64,000 bases of DNA, taken from an uncultured Clostridia bacterium (GTDB lineage: Bacteria > Bacillota > Clostridia > Christensenellales > CAG-314). The position numbers and the translations under genes are program-made. The notes below the pieces were generated by a model, which did not search any database, was not told the origin of the DNA, and saw only the letters and a list, made by a program, of their open reading frames with translations. The stretch lies in the NCBI GenBank assembly GCA_944364615.1, contig CALVWF010000008.1:21745-85744 (forward strand). Direction: 5' to 3'. Shown here piece by piece: positions 35,992-46,046 of this stretch (its first letter is position 1; each line of letters begins with the position of its first letter).

Positions 35992-37791
35992 ATGACGGGA
36001 AAAAATATCAGAAACTTTTGTATAATAGCGCACATCGATCACGGCAAAAGTACCCTTGCCGACAGACTTATGGAGTACACGGGGCAGGTAGCCAAGCGTG
36101 ACATGGAAGCGCAGTTGCTGGACAGTATGGACATCGAACGGGAAAGGGGTATTACTATCAAACTGACTCCCGTCACGATGAAATACGAATACGAGGGTAA
36201 GACTTATACCCTCAATCTTATTGACACACCCGGACACGTCGACTTCAATTACGAAGTCAGCCGTTCTCTTGCGGCGTGCGAAGGAGCGTTGCTCGTGGTG
36301 GACGCGTCTCAGGGAGTTGAGGCACAGACGCTTGCAAATTGCTACCTTGCATTGGAAAACGATCTCGAAATAATTCCCGTAATAAACAAAATCGATCTGC
36401 CATCTGCCGACGTCGAGTCTGCCAAGGCGGAAATAGAAGAGGCAATAGGTCTTGACGCTTCCGACGCGCCGTTGGTTTCCGCCAAAGAAGGTATCAACAT
36501 CAAAGACGTGCTTGACGCGGTAGTTACACGGATTCCTGCTCCCAAGGGCGATGAAGATGCTCCGTTGAAAGCATTGATATTCGACTGTCAGTACGACAAT
36601 TACAAGGGAGTGATAATATTTACCCGAATTGTGGACGGAAGCGTGAGCGTCGGAACACATATAAAAATGTTTGAAACAAAAGGTAAAGTGTTTGACGTTA
36701 CGGAAGTGGGGTACTTTGCTCCCGCAATGGTCAAATGCGACAGACTGTGCGCCGGAGACGTCGGATATATCTGCGCAAGCATAAAGACCGTGTCGGACAC
36801 GAAAGTGGGCGACACTATAACGGACGCCGACAATCCTACCCAACAGCCTCTCAAGGGCTATAAAGAAGTCAAACCGATGGTTTACTGCGGTATTTTCCCT
36901 GCCGACGGAAGCAAATACAACGATCTGAAAGACGCGCTTGAAAAACTCAAACTAAACGATGCGTCATTGCTGTACGAACCCGATACGTCCGTAGCATTGG
37001 GATTCGGATTCCGTTGCGGTTTTTTGGGACTTCTGCATATGGAAATAATTCAGGAACGTCTGGAAAGGGAGTTCGATCTCGATCTTGTGACTACTGCGCC
37101 CAGCGTAAGTTACAAGGTATATACCACGTCGGGAGAAATGCTGTTGATAGACAATCCTACAAAACTTCCTCCCGCAACTATGATAGAACATATGGAAGAA
37201 CCCATCGTTTCCGCCTATATTTACTGTCCGCCCGAATATGTGGGACCGGTAATGGAACTGTGTCAGGACAAGCGTGGAACATTTATCGATATAACCTACC
37301 TCGACACCAAGAGAGTGCGTGTGACATACGACATTCCTTTAAACGAAATCATTTACAATTTCTTCGATACGTTGAAGTCGCGTACGAGAGGTTACGCGAG
37401 TCTGGACTACGAGGTAAAAGGCTATGTCAAAGGCAATCTCGTAAAACTGGACATGTTGCTTAACGGCGAAATGTGCGACGCGCTTTCGGTAATCGTCAAC
37501 GAAGAAAGAGCGTATGCGAGGGGAAGACAGATTGCGGAAAAACTGAAAGACGCAATTCCCCGTCAGATGTTTGAAATACCCGTTCAGGCGGCAATAGGCA
37601 ACAAAATCATTGCCCGCGAAACCGTAAAGGCTTTGCGTAAAGACGTATTGGCAAAGTGTTACGGCGGTGATATAACCCGTAAGAAAAAGTTGCTGGAAAA
37701 ACAAAAGGAAGGCAAGAAACGTATGCGTCAGGTAGGCAGCGTAAGCGTACCGAGCGAAGCGTTTATGTCAATATTGAAAATAGACGATTAG
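35992..37791 (+). CDS. lepA: elongation factor 4 (LepA)
   Basis: A ribosome-associated GTPase involved in back-translocation or 30S biogenesis. The 599-residue protein has the P-loop AHIDHGKST (13-21), the switch [17 protein letters not shown], the NKID guanine motif, EF-G-like domains, and the LepA-specific C-terminal domain ending [28 protein letters not shown]. Full length. ATG follows CGGAG. In many Firmicutes hemW follows lepA; the same order holds here. Confidence 0.98.
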   Translation: MTGKNIRNFCIIAHIDHGKSTLADRLMEYTGQVAKRDMEAQLLDSMDIERERGITIKLTPVTMKYEYEGKTYTLNLIDTPGHVDFNYEVSRSLAACEGALLVVDASQGVEAQTLANCYLALENDLEIIPVINKIDLPSADVESAKAEIEEAIGLDASDAPLVSAKEGINIKDVLDAVVTRIPAPKGDEDAPLKALIFDCQYDNYKGVIIFTRIVDGSVSVGTHIKMFETKGKVFDVTEVGYFAPAMVKCDRLCAGDVGYICASIKTVSDTKVGDTITDADNPTQQPLKGYKEVKPMVYCGIFPADGSKYNDLKDALEKLKLNDASLLYEPDTSVALGFGFRCGFLGLLHMEIIQERLEREFDLDLVTTAPSVSYKVYTTSGEMLLIDNPTKLPPATMIEHMEEPIVSAYIYCPPEYVGPVMELCQDKRGTFIDITYLDTKRVRVTYDIPLNEIIYNFFDTLKSRTRGYASLDYEVKGYVKGNLVKLDMLLNGEMCDALSVIVNEERAYARGRQIAEKLKDAIPRQMFEIPVQAAIGNKIIARETVKALRKDVLAKCYGGDITRKKKLLEKQKEGKKRMRQVGSVSVPSEAFMSILKIDD

Positions 37792-37995
37792 TCGCCCGAA
37801 AGTGGCGCAGTAGTGGCGTTTTTACCCGTATGAGTCAAAGCGGGAAAATATAAAAGAATCGTTTTTCGACTTGTTAATCGCTAATACCTTTTGTGCGAAA
37901 CGCCTCGAATTTGCCGTTTTTGTTGGCAATTACTGCGAAATTGTGTTGTTTATCAAATATTATTACAGACATAGTATATTAAAATCAGTATTTAA

Positions 37996-39096
37996 ATGAA
38001 AGAACCGGTATCAATTTACATTCACATACCCTTTTGCAGGAAAAAGTGCTACTACTGCGATTTCACATCGGTGTGCGACATCGGTGGGCAGGACGGCTAC
38101 ATCGGAGCGTTGCAAAAGGAGATGGCGTTTTACCGTGACAGATTGGAGGGCAGACCCGTCCGCTCGGTGTTTATAGGCGGAGGGACTCCGTCGGTGCTTG
38201 ACGTCGGAAATATAAATGCCGTTTTCAGAAGTCTTGACGGCTTTGCGGTAGGGGCTGATTGCGAAATTACCGTTGAGGGCAATCCCGAAAGTCTTACCGC
38301 CGAAAAGTTGAGTTGTTTTAAAGACAACGGGGTCAACAGATTGAGCATAGGATTGCAGAGCGTCAACGACAAGTCTTTAAAGGCTATCGGCAGATTACAT
38401 ACTTACGATGATTTTTTACACTGTCTTGACCGTGCGGTTTCTCTGTTCGACAACATCAATGCGGACGTAATGATAGGTGTGGACGCCTCCTTCGACGAAT
38501 TTGCTCATACCGTGAATACCGTTGTTCAACTCCCTCTTTCTCACATCAGTTGCTACGCGTTGGAAGTGTATCCGAACAGTCTGTTGCGCCAACTTATAGA
38601 CGGCGGAACAGTGACTGTCACAGAAGACGAAGACGCGCTTGCCGATATGTACGACTACGCGCTTGACGCCTTTCGGCGCAACGGTTTTGACAGATACGAA
38701 ATAAGCAATTTTGCTAAAAAAGACAGACAGTGCATTCACAATTTAAATTACTGGAAGTGCGGCGATTACGTCGGTCTGGGAGTTGCCGCCGCAGGCTATC
38801 TTGACGGAGTGCGCTATACAAATACAAGAAGTCTCGACGAATATCTGTCGGGAATAACGGTAAAAGAAAAGCAGATTATAGACAAAAACGAAAGTATGAA
38901 GGAATATCTGATGTTGGGATTGCGGCTGGAAGAGGGAGTAAGCCTCAGCGAGTTTTACCGCCGTTACGGAATTCCTCTTACGGAAGCGTTTGACATTTCT
39001 TGCCGTGCGGACTGCCTTGACCTTTCCGATGACAGGCTTGCCGTGCGCAAAGACAAATTTTACGCGTTAAACTACATTCTTTCCGATTTGCTGTAA
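37996..39096 (+). CDS. hemW: radical SAM heme chaperone HemW
   Basis: A heme-binding radical SAM protein, formerly mistaken for oxygen-independent coproporphyrinogen oxidase. The 366-residue protein has the cluster motif Cys14-x3-Cys18-x2-Cys21 (CRKKCYYC) with a HemW-type aromatic context, GGGTPSVLD, and the C-terminal HemW domain. It lacks the extra N-terminal region of true HemN. lepA precedes it. The region before the start has TATATT near 37975 and no clear ribosome site; transcription from just upstream of ATG is possible. Confidence 0.92.
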   Translation: MKEPVSIYIHIPFCRKKCYYCDFTSVCDIGGQDGYIGALQKEMAFYRDRLEGRPVRSVFIGGGTPSVLDVGNINAVFRSLDGFAVGADCEITVEGNPESLTAEKLSCFKDNGVNRLSIGLQSVNDKSLKAIGRLHTYDDFLHCLDRAVSLFDNINADVMIGVDASFDEFAHTVNTVVQLPLSHISCYALEVYPNSLLRQLIDGGTVTVTEDEDALADMYDYALDAFRRNGFDRYEISNFAKKDRQCIHNLNYWKCGDYVGLGVAAAGYLDGVRYTNTRSLDEYLSGITVKEKQIIDKNESMKEYLMLGLRLEEGVSLSEFYRRYGIPLTEAFDISCRADCLDLSDDRLAVRKDKFYALNYILSDLL

Positions 39097-39139
39097 CGGA
39101 AAATTTCGGTTTTACATCATTTTAATAAATGGCTGTTAC

Positions 39140-39174
39140 ATGGCGAAAAACACGGTAAAAATGTTTTTCGCCAT
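39140..39174. other. 13-bp hairpin after hemW
   Basis: ATGGCGAAAAACA (39140-39152) pairs perfectly with TGTTTTTCGCCAT (39162-39174) around nine bases. Neither strand has a T-run after it, so it is a poor intrinsic terminator but a good RNA end-stabiliser. Confidence 0.5.
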
Positions 39175-39223
39175 TAAATATATAGAAACTTTTGTGTTTT
39201 CGATAAATTTTTTTTAACAATCT

Positions 39224-39258
39224 ATTGAATTTATCATAAATCTCTGTTATAATTCAAT
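39224..39258 (+). promoter_or_regulatory. promoter of the LysR gene inside an inverted repeat
   Basis: TTGAAT (39225-39230), 17-base spacer, TATAAT (39248-39253). The hexamers are bracketed by ATTGAATT (39224-39231) and AATTCAAT (39251-39258), exact complements, which could be an autoregulatory operator. Confidence 0.65.
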
Positions 39259-39286
39259 AAATAGAACTTTATTGCAGGTGATTTTT

Positions 39287-40168
39287 ATGAAAATTTCGCA
39301 AATGAGATACTTTCAGACAGTGTGCCGTTACAGCAGCATTACCAAGGCTGCCGAAGAACTTTACGTTTCTCAACCGGCAATATCCTTCTGTATAAAGGAA
39401 CTTGAAGACGAGTTCGGTGTTAAACTGTTTCATCGCAGAAACAACCGTCTGCAACTGACGGTGGAAGGCAATATTTTTCTGGAAAAGGTCAACTACATTT
39501 TAAAGTCCGTAGATGCGCTCGTGGGGCAGATGAAAGATTTGGGCAACAACCGTAACCATGTCAAGGTGGCTGTTCCCGCAATGATAAGCACGTTTTTGTT
39601 CCCCGCCATATTCAACGATTACTCGGAAAAATTTCCCGATGTGGAAGTGGAAATGCTTGAAACGGGTTCGATGCAGGTTCGCAAACTTGTTGACGCCAAC
39701 TCCGTGGATCTGGGCATTACCATTAACGACAGTACCGTCAACGAAGCGTACAACACTCTGCATCTGGTATCCACCGAACTTGTTTTTTGCGTAAGCAAGA
39801 ATCATCCTTTGGCATCGAGGACGAGCATATCCTTCCAGGAACTCTCAGACACTCATCTTATATTGTTCAAGCCCGATTCCTATCAGAATATAATCATTAA
39901 GCGCGGCTTTGCCGAAGCGGGTATCGAACCGCAGATACGTCTTTACACATCGCAGTTGTATACCATCAAAAAGTTTTTAAGTTACGGAAATGCGGGCGCG
40001 TTCCTTTACAGACAGGTTGCCGAAATGGACGACGATCTCGTTTGCATTCCTCTTGAACGTCCCATTGTTCAGGATATCGTGCTTATCTGGACCAAGAGCG
40101 GAAGCCTGTATTCCGACGCGGAAAATTTTATACGTTACTGCAAGCAGTTTCAGTTTCATAAAAGTTAA
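39287..40168 (+). CDS. LysR-family transcriptional regulator
   Basis: A 293-residue activator/repressor. The N-terminal winged helix-turn-helix reads MRYFQTVCRYSSITKAAEELYVSQPAISFCIKELE in two recognisable halves (about 5-39), followed by FGVKLFHRRN; the C-terminal two-lobed sensor domain spans about 90-290. The inducer is unknown. ATG 39287 follows CAGGTG; an upstream TTG at 39272 would sit before that site. Its promoter is embedded in an inverted repeat. ppa follows 21 bases downstream, possibly co-transcribed; regulation of ppa is not implied. Confidence 0.93.
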   Translation: MKISQMRYFQTVCRYSSITKAAEELYVSQPAISFCIKELEDEFGVKLFHRRNNRLQLTVEGNIFLEKVNYILKSVDALVGQMKDLGNNRNHVKVAVPAMISTFLFPAIFNDYSEKFPDVEVEMLETGSMQVRKLVDANSVDLGITINDSTVNEAYNTLHLVSTELVFCVSKNHPLASRTSISFQELSDTHLILFKPDSYQNIIIKRGFAEAGIEPQIRLYTSQLYTIKKFLSYGNAGAFLYRQVAEMDDDLVCIPLERPIVQDIVLIWTKSGSLYSDAENFIRYCKQFQFHKS

Positions 40169-40189
40169 TAAAACCGTTGGGGGTATTAT

Positions 40190-40735
40190 ATGAACATATG
40201 GCACGATATCGAGGCTTCTCGTATTAACAAGGACGACTTCGTCGCAGTTGTGGAAGTGTCCAAGGGCAGCAAGCAAAAGTACGAACTTGACAAAAAAACG
40301 GGAGGTCTGATACTGGACAGAATTCTTTACACATCCACTCACTATCCAGCTAACTACGGATTTATACCCCGTACCTATGCGGGGGACGGCGATCCGATGG
40401 ATGTGCTGATACTGTGTTCCGAATCGCTTGTTCCGTTGTCTATGGTAAGATGTTATCCGATAGGAATGATAACAATGGTGGACGGAGGTAAAAAGGACGA
40501 AAAGATCATTGCCATTCCTTTTACCGATCCAAATTACAACTGTTACAAGAGTATTGCGGATCTGCCCGGGCACATTTTTGAGGAAATGCAACATTTCTTC
40601 CGTGTATACAAACAGTTGGAAAACAAGAGCACGGCTGTAGAAGAAGTGCACGACCTGAAAGAAACTCTGGATGTCATAGAGGAATCCATTGTAAATTACA
40701 AGACAAATCTGTACGACCTGTTAAACCGTAACTGA
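40190..40735 (+). CDS. ppa: inorganic pyrophosphatase, family I
   Basis: It hydrolyses pyrophosphate and so pulls biosynthetic reactions forward, in the cytoplasm. The 181-residue protein has the family I signature GDGDPMDVL (about 64-72) with three metal-binding aspartates, the start motif VSKGSKQKYELDK with the catalytic lysine, and YPANYGFIPRTY. Clostridia more often use the family II enzyme (PpaC), so the family I type is a small lineage clue. ATG follows GGGGG. Followed by two terminator-like hairpins. Confidence 0.96.
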   Translation: MNIWHDIEASRINKDDFVAVVEVSKGSKQKYELDKKTGGLILDRILYTSTHYPANYGFIPRTYAGDGDPMDVLILCSESLVPLSMVRCYPIGMITMVDGGKKDEKIIAIPFTDPNYNCYKSIADLPGHIFEEMQHFFRVYKQLENKSTAVEEVHDLKETLDVIEESIVNYKTNLYDLLNRN

Positions 40736-40756
40736 GTCGTCACGGATTTGCCGTTT

Positions 40757-40800
40757 TGCCGAAAATCTTTTTTAAAGGGGGGATTTTCGGCTTTTTCTTT
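40757..40800 (+). terminator. terminator after ppa
   Basis: GCCGAAAATC and GATTTTCGGC pair around a purine-rich loop, followed by TTTTT. A second weaker stem (ACGGC.../...GCCGT near 40810-40843) follows before the rarA promoter. Confidence 0.8.
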
Positions 40801-40843
40801 GTAAAATCAGACGGCGGTATGTGTAAAACATATTGCCGTTTTA

Positions 40844-40873
40844 TTGCAAAAAATCGCCTTAATATGGTATAAT
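40844..40873 (+). promoter_or_regulatory. promoter of rarA
   Basis: TTGCAA (40844-40849), 18-base spacer, TATAAT (40868-40873). Confidence 0.6.
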
Positions 40874-40923
40874 TAAAAATATGAGTATTTATCCTGACCA
40901 AGATTGTTTAAAGGGTGAAAATG

Positions 40924-42222
40924 ATGAAAAACGTACAACAGGCTTCCTTGTTCGAAAAGGACAAAATAACAAACATACCCCTTGCGGAACGCATGCGTCC
41001 CAAGGTGCTGTCTGACTTTATAGGACAATCGCACATTTTGTACGACGGATCTTTGCTTACCCGCGCCATAAAGGCGGACAGGTTGGGCAGTTGTATTTTC
41101 TGGGGTGCTCCCGGTACGGGCAAGACTTCACTCGCCAATATAATTGCCAACACGACGGGCGGATTTTTCGAAAAAATGAATGCCGTTTCCAGCGGAGTTG
41201 CCGACGCCAAAAAGGTAATAGATCAGGCTACGGAGCGTTTTAACCGTTACGGACAGAAGACCTACTTGTTTCTGGACGAATGTCACCGTTGGAACAAAGC
41301 GCAGTCCGATTGTATGTTGCCCGCTATAGAAAAGGGGTTTGTCACGTTTATAGGATCTACCACCGAAAATCCCTATGTGTCGATGACAAGGGCAATCGTA
41401 TCCCGTTGCCGTGTGTTCGAGTTCAAGCCTCTTACGGACAACGACATACTTAAAGGACTCGGTCAGGCTTTAAAGCGTGACGTTGTGCTGTCAGCAATGA
41501 AAATAGAGGTCGATGACGACGCTCTGAATTATATAGCGGTAACATCGGCGGGAGATATGCGCAACGCTTTCAACGCACTTGAACTTGCCGTAATGACTAC
41601 AAGTCCCGATGCGCAAGGGGTAGTGCGTATCGACAAGGTCACTGCGTCGCAGTCAATGCAGAAAAAGCCCATGTCGGTGGATCAGCAGATGTATTACGAT
41701 ATGATCAGTGCGTTTATCAAAAGTATGCGCGGCAGCGATCCGGATGCCGCAATGTTCTGGTTCGAACGGCTGATACAGGCGGGAACCGATCCGATGTTGC
41801 TCGCGCGCAGAATCGTCATACACGCGTCGGAGGATGTGGGACTTGCCGATCCTATGGCGTTACCTGTTGCCGTTTCGGCACTGACAGCGTTTCAGAACAT
41901 CGGTCTGCCCGAAGGACGTATTCCTTTGGCGGAGGCTATACTGTATATCTGCAACGCTCCAAAGTCCAACAGCGTTGTCACTGCGCTGGAACTGTCGTCA
42001 GCCGATGCCGCGGCAAATCCCGAAAAACAAGTGCCTTGGCATCTGATGGACAAAAATTATCAGCGTGACACCGAAACGTTGGATCAGGCGCCTTATAAAT
42101 ATCCGCACAATTACGGCGGTTGGGTACAACAACAGTATTTGCCCGACGGTCTTACCGACAAGCGTTACTATTTCCCCAGCGGAAACGGTCAGGACACAGG
42201 TTGCCATCAGAAAAAGAAGTGA
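40924..42222 (+). CDS. rarA: replication-associated recombination protein A
   Basis: An AAA+ ATPase acting at stalled replication forks (RarA/MgsA). The 432-residue protein has AERMRPKVLSDFIGQ, Walker A GAPGTGKTS (61-69), Walker B LFLDECHRWNK, sensor 1 FIGSTTENP, and the C-terminal tetramerisation domain with MRGSDPDAAMFWFERLI and ending PHNYGGWVQQQYLPD. I chose ATG 40924, seven bases after AAGGGTG; GTG 40915 and ATG 40921 are alternatives too close to the ribosome site. Stand-alone gene with its own promoter. Confidence 0.95.
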   Translation: MKNVQQASLFEKDKITNIPLAERMRPKVLSDFIGQSHILYDGSLLTRAIKADRLGSCIFWGAPGTGKTSLANIIANTTGGFFEKMNAVSSGVADAKKVIDQATERFNRYGQKTYLFLDECHRWNKAQSDCMLPAIEKGFVTFIGSTTENPYVSMTRAIVSRCRVFEFKPLTDNDILKGLGQALKRDVVLSAMKIEVDDDALNYIAVTSAGDMRNAFNALELAVMTTSPDAQGVVRIDKVTASQSMQKKPMSVDQQMYYDMISAFIKSMRGSDPDAAMFWFERLIQAGTDPMLLARRIVIHASEDVGLADPMALPVAVSALTAFQNIGLPEGRIPLAEAILYICNAPKSNSVVTALELSSADAAANPEKQVPWHLMDKNYQRDTETLDQAPYKYPHNYGGWVQQQYLPDGLTDKRYYFPSGNGQDTGCHQKKK

Positions 42223-42324
42223 GTTTTAGCGGTTCTGAATAAATTTTACTGACAAAACGTCAGAAACGTCAGAAACAGAAAATACGATTCGATTGCGGCA
42301 CTCGGTGCGCAAGAAGGAGTTTAA

Positions 42325-43038
42325 ATGATTTCGATACAAGGTGTTTCCAAGTCTTACGGCGAACACAAGGCTGTGGACGATCTTACGCTGGAAGTAAAAA
42401 GCGGCGAGATATTCGGCTTTTTAGGTCCCAACGGTGCAGGCAAATCCACAACAATAAAGATGCTTACCGGCATACTTAACGCAGACAGCGGAAGTATCCT
42501 TATAGACGGAGTAAACATCGCCGAACAACCCGTCAGGGCAAAATCGCTCATAGGCTACGTTCCCGACAATCACGAAACTTACGATACGCTTACGGGCTAC
42601 GAGTATCTGCACTTTTTGGGTGTCGTTTACAGCGTTCCGAAAGACGTGTTGCAGGATCGAATAAAGTATTATTCGGAAATGTTCAAGATGACCGACGCTT
42701 TGTCGGACAACATTTCCTCCTATTCACACGGTATGAAACAAAAAATAATGGTGATAGGCGCAATGATACACCAACCCAAAGTCTGGATACTTGACGAACC
42801 TCTTACGGGGCTCGACCCTCAGTCTGCGCACGACCTCAAGAAGTTGATGCGCGAACATGCCGACAACGGAAACACGGTGTTTTTCAGTTCACACATCATT
42901 GACGTGGTGGAAAAGGTTTGCGACCGTATTGCCATAATCAATCACGGTAAACTGCTGGCAGTGGACACGCTCGATGCGATACGTGCCAACAGCGATGTGT
43001 CGTTGGAAGAAATATTTCTCACTATGACGCAAAACTGA
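42325..43038 (+). CDS. ABC transporter ATPase (ABC-2 type exporter)
   Basis: A 237-residue nucleotide-binding subunit with Walker A GPNGAGKST (about 35-43), signature SHGMKQK in place of LSGGQ, Walker B WILDEPLTGLDP and switch histidine in FFSSHIID. This is the class that powers two-gene drug, lipid or peptide exporters. ATG 42325 follows AAGGAG. The 566-residue permease starts 10 bases later, so they form an exporter. Confidence 0.93.
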   Translation: MISIQGVSKSYGEHKAVDDLTLEVKSGEIFGFLGPNGAGKSTTIKMLTGILNADSGSILIDGVNIAEQPVRAKSLIGYVPDNHETYDTLTGYEYLHFLGVVYSVPKDVLQDRIKYYSEMFKMTDALSDNISSYSHGMKQKIMVIGAMIHQPKVWILDEPLTGLDPQSAHDLKKLMREHADNGNTVFFSSHIIDVVEKVCDRIAIINHGKLLAVDTLDAIRANSDVSLEEIFLTMTQN

Positions 43039-43048
43039 CGGAGGCGCT

Positions 43049-44749
43049 ATGTTCAGACATTTTTGGACGGTTGTGGGCGTTTTGCTCAAAGATCAGTTCA
43101 GGGCTAAGCCTACCGCTAACGAAACAAAACAGAAACGTAAACGTCGTGCGGTGTCGACGGGATTGGTTTACATCCTCATCGTAGTAGGCTTTTCGCCGCT
43201 GCTCGCTTTGATCGGCTATACCATATATTCTTTGGGCGCATTGCGTCTGGGCATGTATGCCGAAACGGTTGCATTTTTAATCCTTGTCTGTCAGGGCGTA
43301 GTGTTGCTGTTTTCCTTTCAGTCGATATTACGCAACGTATTTATGTGCGCGGACGGGCACAGGTTGCTGTGTCTTCCGTTGACTTCAGCAACTATATTTG
43401 CGGCAAAACTGTTTGTTGCCTATTTGTTCGAAACGATAACGTCTGTTGTAATGGCAGTGGCGTTGCTTGTACCGTTCGGCATAGGTGCCGGTTTTTCCCT
43501 TTCCTACTTTTTGATGTTGTTGCCTGTCACGGTATTGTTGCCCGTTTTGCCGATGTTTATAGGAATACTTCTGTGCATTCCGCTGTCCATGTTGCTCAAC
43601 AGACTTAAAAATCACAACGTTTTACGGCTTGTGTTTCAGGTGCTGTTCTTCTTGGCGGCGATGGCTCTGTATATGGTTTTTCTCAACAGCATGTACAAAT
43701 TCGACGGCTCGGGAAACGGTGACGTCAATGCCTTGGTCGTGCTGTTGCGTTCGCTGTTGGAAAACATTTCGGGCGTGGTAAAGTACGTTTACCCCGTTTA
43801 CTGGATGGGAGTTACGATGACGTCTGCCGTATGGTCCGACGTATTGCTTGGTTTCCTCGGCGCACTCGTGTGTGCGGCAGTTATGTTTTTACTGGCAGTG
43901 CTGTGCGCTTTGCCCATGTACAAACGTAATCTTGTCGGTCAGAACGAGGGATCGAGCGGCGCACGCAAAAAATCGGTGCAGTTTAAACAGCGCGGTATAG
44001 TTGCCGAACTTGCCGTGACCGACGCTAAACGTATGTTCCGTGACAAACAGTTCGGGTTGCCGGCATTGCTCGGAATAGTGATGTTGCCAATTATATCCGT
44101 TTTTATGTTTGTAGGATTCAATGCCGGTTCGGAAGGGGGCGGGGCGTTGAACTCATTTCCTATTTATCAACTTATAGCGCCTTTGGCTTTGTTTGCCTAT
44201 ATGTTGCTGATAGGAATGTCGGCAAATCCCATTGTGATGTACCCTATAAGCAGGGAAAACCGTGCCTTCTATCTGCTTAAAACCTATCCGATAGGGCTGT
44301 CTTATATTTTTAAGGCAAAGTTGTTGCTCAGTTCGCTGTCCATACTGGCAGGCTATCTGCTGACAGGCATCTTGTCGGGTATTCTGTTCGATATAGACTG
44401 GATATACGTAGTGTTCATGACAGTTTCAATGTCGCTGTATGCCTTTGCGCAGATGTGCATAGTAACGATATTCGATTTGAAAAATCCCAAACTCAACTGG
44501 ACAAATTTCAATCAGAGTCTTAAAAACAGCCGTACGGTTTGGCAATCGATGCTCGTATCTCTTGTGGTGATACTGGTGATTGCTGGAATAGGCGTGGCAT
44601 TCGGGTTCTGGTATCTTTACTCGGGAATGGACTATATAATCACCGTCATGTGGATTGCGGTTATAGTTTTGGGCGTCGCATTCAGCGCGGTGTCGTACAA
44701 ACTGCTTATTTCGATGGGCAAGAAACTGTTTGCCCGTATCGAGATTTGA
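43049..44749 (+). CDS. ABC-2-type exporter permease
   Basis: A 566-residue membrane protein with about twelve hydrophobic segments in two groups, separated by a cytoplasmic region near 300-345 (KRNLVGQNEGSSGARKKSV). The layout resembles large clostridial ABC-2 permeases. Its N-terminus is basic and cytoplasmic (QKRKRR). Partner of the ATPase encoded immediately upstream. The exported substrate is unknown and no resistance or bacteriocin genes are next to it. The tyrS promoter begins two bases after its stop. Confidence 0.85.
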   Translation: MFRHFWTVVGVLLKDQFRAKPTANETKQKRKRRAVSTGLVYILIVVGFSPLLALIGYTIYSLGALRLGMYAETVAFLILVCQGVVLLFSFQSILRNVFMCADGHRLLCLPLTSATIFAAKLFVAYLFETITSVVMAVALLVPFGIGAGFSLSYFLMLLPVTVLLPVLPMFIGILLCIPLSMLLNRLKNHNVLRLVFQVLFFLAAMALYMVFLNSMYKFDGSGNGDVNALVVLLRSLLENISGVVKYVYPVYWMGVTMTSAVWSDVLLGFLGALVCAAVMFLLAVLCALPMYKRNLVGQNEGSSGARKKSVQFKQRGIVAELAVTDAKRMFRDKQFGLPALLGIVMLPIISVFMFVGFNAGSEGGGALNSFPIYQLIAPLALFAYMLLIGMSANPIVMYPISRENRAFYLLKTYPIGLSYIFKAKLLLSSLSILAGYLLTGILSGILFDIDWIYVVFMTVSMSLYAFAQMCIVTIFDLKNPKLNWTNFNQSLKNSRTVWQSMLVSLVVILVIAGIGVAFGFWYLYSGMDYIITVMWIAVIVLGVAFSAVSYKLLISMGKKLFARIEI

Positions 44750-44750
44750 T

Positions 44751-44779
44751 TTGACATAAAATAAATTAAATTATAGAAT
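44751..44779 (+). promoter_or_regulatory. promoter of tyrS
   Basis: TTGACA (44751-44756), 17-base spacer, TAGAAT (44774-44779). The short leader holds one hairpin (about 44797-44824) with GTCGCAG/CTGCGCGAC pairing, but no T-box motif. Confidence 0.75.
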
Positions 44780-44837
44780 ATATCAGTAAAACTTTGTCGC
44801 AGCCGAATGGACTGCGCGACATAAAGGAGAATGTAAA

Positions 44838-46046
44838 ATGGCTAACGTACTGGATACGTTGAAACAGAGAGGTTACGTAAAACAAACCGTCTACGAGGAT
44901 GAACTTTACAAGATGCTGGAGGAAAACAGCGTTACATTCTATACAGGTTACGACCCTACGGCGGACAGTCTGCACGTGGGGCACTTTGTCACCCTTATGG
45001 CAATGGCGCATATGCAAAAAGCGGGACACCGTCCCATTGTGCTCATCGGTGGCGGAACGGCAATGGTCGGAGATCCGAGCGGTCGTACGGACATGCGCTC
45101 GATGATGACAAAGGAAACAATCGCTCACAATGTTGAATGTTTCAAAAAACAGATGTCTCGCTTTATAGACGTTTCGGACGGTAAGGCAATATTCGTAAAC
45201 AACGCCGATTGGCTGTGTGACCTCAATTACGTGGACTTTCTGCGTGAGATAGGCACATGTTTTTCCGTAAACAAAATGCTCACCGCCGAGTGTTTTAAGC
45301 AAAGACTGGAAAAAGGATTGTCATTCCTTGAATTTAACTACATGCTTATGCAGGCGTACGACTTTCTGGTGCTCAACCGTAAATACGGATGCTGTCTGCA
45401 GATGGGAGGCGACGATCAGTGGAGCAATATGCTTGCGGGAGCCGACCTTATAAGACGTAAAGAAGGTAAACCGTCCTATGCCGTAACATTCTCTTTGCTT
45501 ACCACAAGCGAAGGTAAGAAAATGGGTAAAACCGCAAAAGGAGCAGTGTGGCTGGACGCGGAAAAGACAAGCCCGTTCGATTTCTTCCAGTATTGGCGCA
45601 ACATCGAGGACGACAGAGTGGAGATGTGCATGAAAATGCTTACCTTTATGGATCTCGATGAAATTGCAAGTCTTACTAAGTACAAGGATCAGCGCATGAA
45701 TGCTGCAAAGGAAAGACTTGCTTACGAAGTGACGGCTATCGTACACGGCAAGGAAGTCGCGGACAGCGTGCTTACTCAGGTAAAAGCATCTTTCTCGCAG
45801 GACCTGGACAACATGCCCGTTGTGAACATGGCACCCACCTCTGACATTGTGGAAGTACTTATAAATGCCGGACAGTGCAAAAGCAAGGGCGAAGCAAGAC
45901 GACTGATAGACGGTGGCGGTGTTTCAGTCAACGATACCAAAATACTGCGTTTCGATGAGCCCATATCGGCTGACGCTGTGGACAAAGGCGAATTCGTATT
46001 GCACAAAGGCAAAAAGGTGCATCTCAGAGTAGTGTTTACACGCTGA
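44838..46046 (+). CDS. tyrS: tyrosyl-tRNA synthetase
   Basis: Cytoplasmic class I synthetase for tyrosine. The 402-residue protein has the HIGH-type HVGH (46-49), the GDPSGRTDMR segment, KMGKT as the KMSKS counterpart (about 231-235), and a C-terminal S4 RNA-binding domain with KSKGEARRLIDGGGVSVN. ATG 44838 follows AAAGGAG. Unlike valS here, its leader has no T-box. Its stop overlaps the next gene's ATG as TGATG. Confidence 0.97.
   Translation: MANVLDTLKQRGYVKQTVYEDELYKMLEENSVTFYTGYDPTADSLHVGHFVTLMAMAHMQKAGHRPIVLIGGGTAMVGDPSGRTDMRSMMTKETIAHNVECFKKQMSRFIDVSDGKAIFVNNADWLCDLNYVDFLREIGTCFSVNKMLTAECFKQRLEKGLSFLEFNYMLMQAYDFLVLNRKYGCCLQMGGDDQWSNMLAGADLIRRKEGKPSYAVTFSLLTTSEGKKMGKTAKGAVWLDAEKTSPFDFFQYWRNIEDDRVEMCMKMLTFMDLDEIASLTKYKDQRMNAAKERLAYEVTAIVHGKEVADSVLTQVKASFSQDLDNMPVVNMAPTSDIVEVLINAGQCKSKGEARRLIDGGGVSVNDTKILRFDEPISADAVDKGEFVLHKGKKVHLRVVFTR

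Noticed and set aside
35808..37827. The 13-base sequence GGCGTTTTTACCC on both sides of lepA (35808-35820 and 37815-37827)
   Set aside because: A single pair of short matches in A/T-rich spacers may be chance, and no longer similarity surrounds it.
44780..44837. A T-box ahead of tyrS
   Set aside because: The leader is too short and lacks the GGTGG-type box; only a small hairpin is present.
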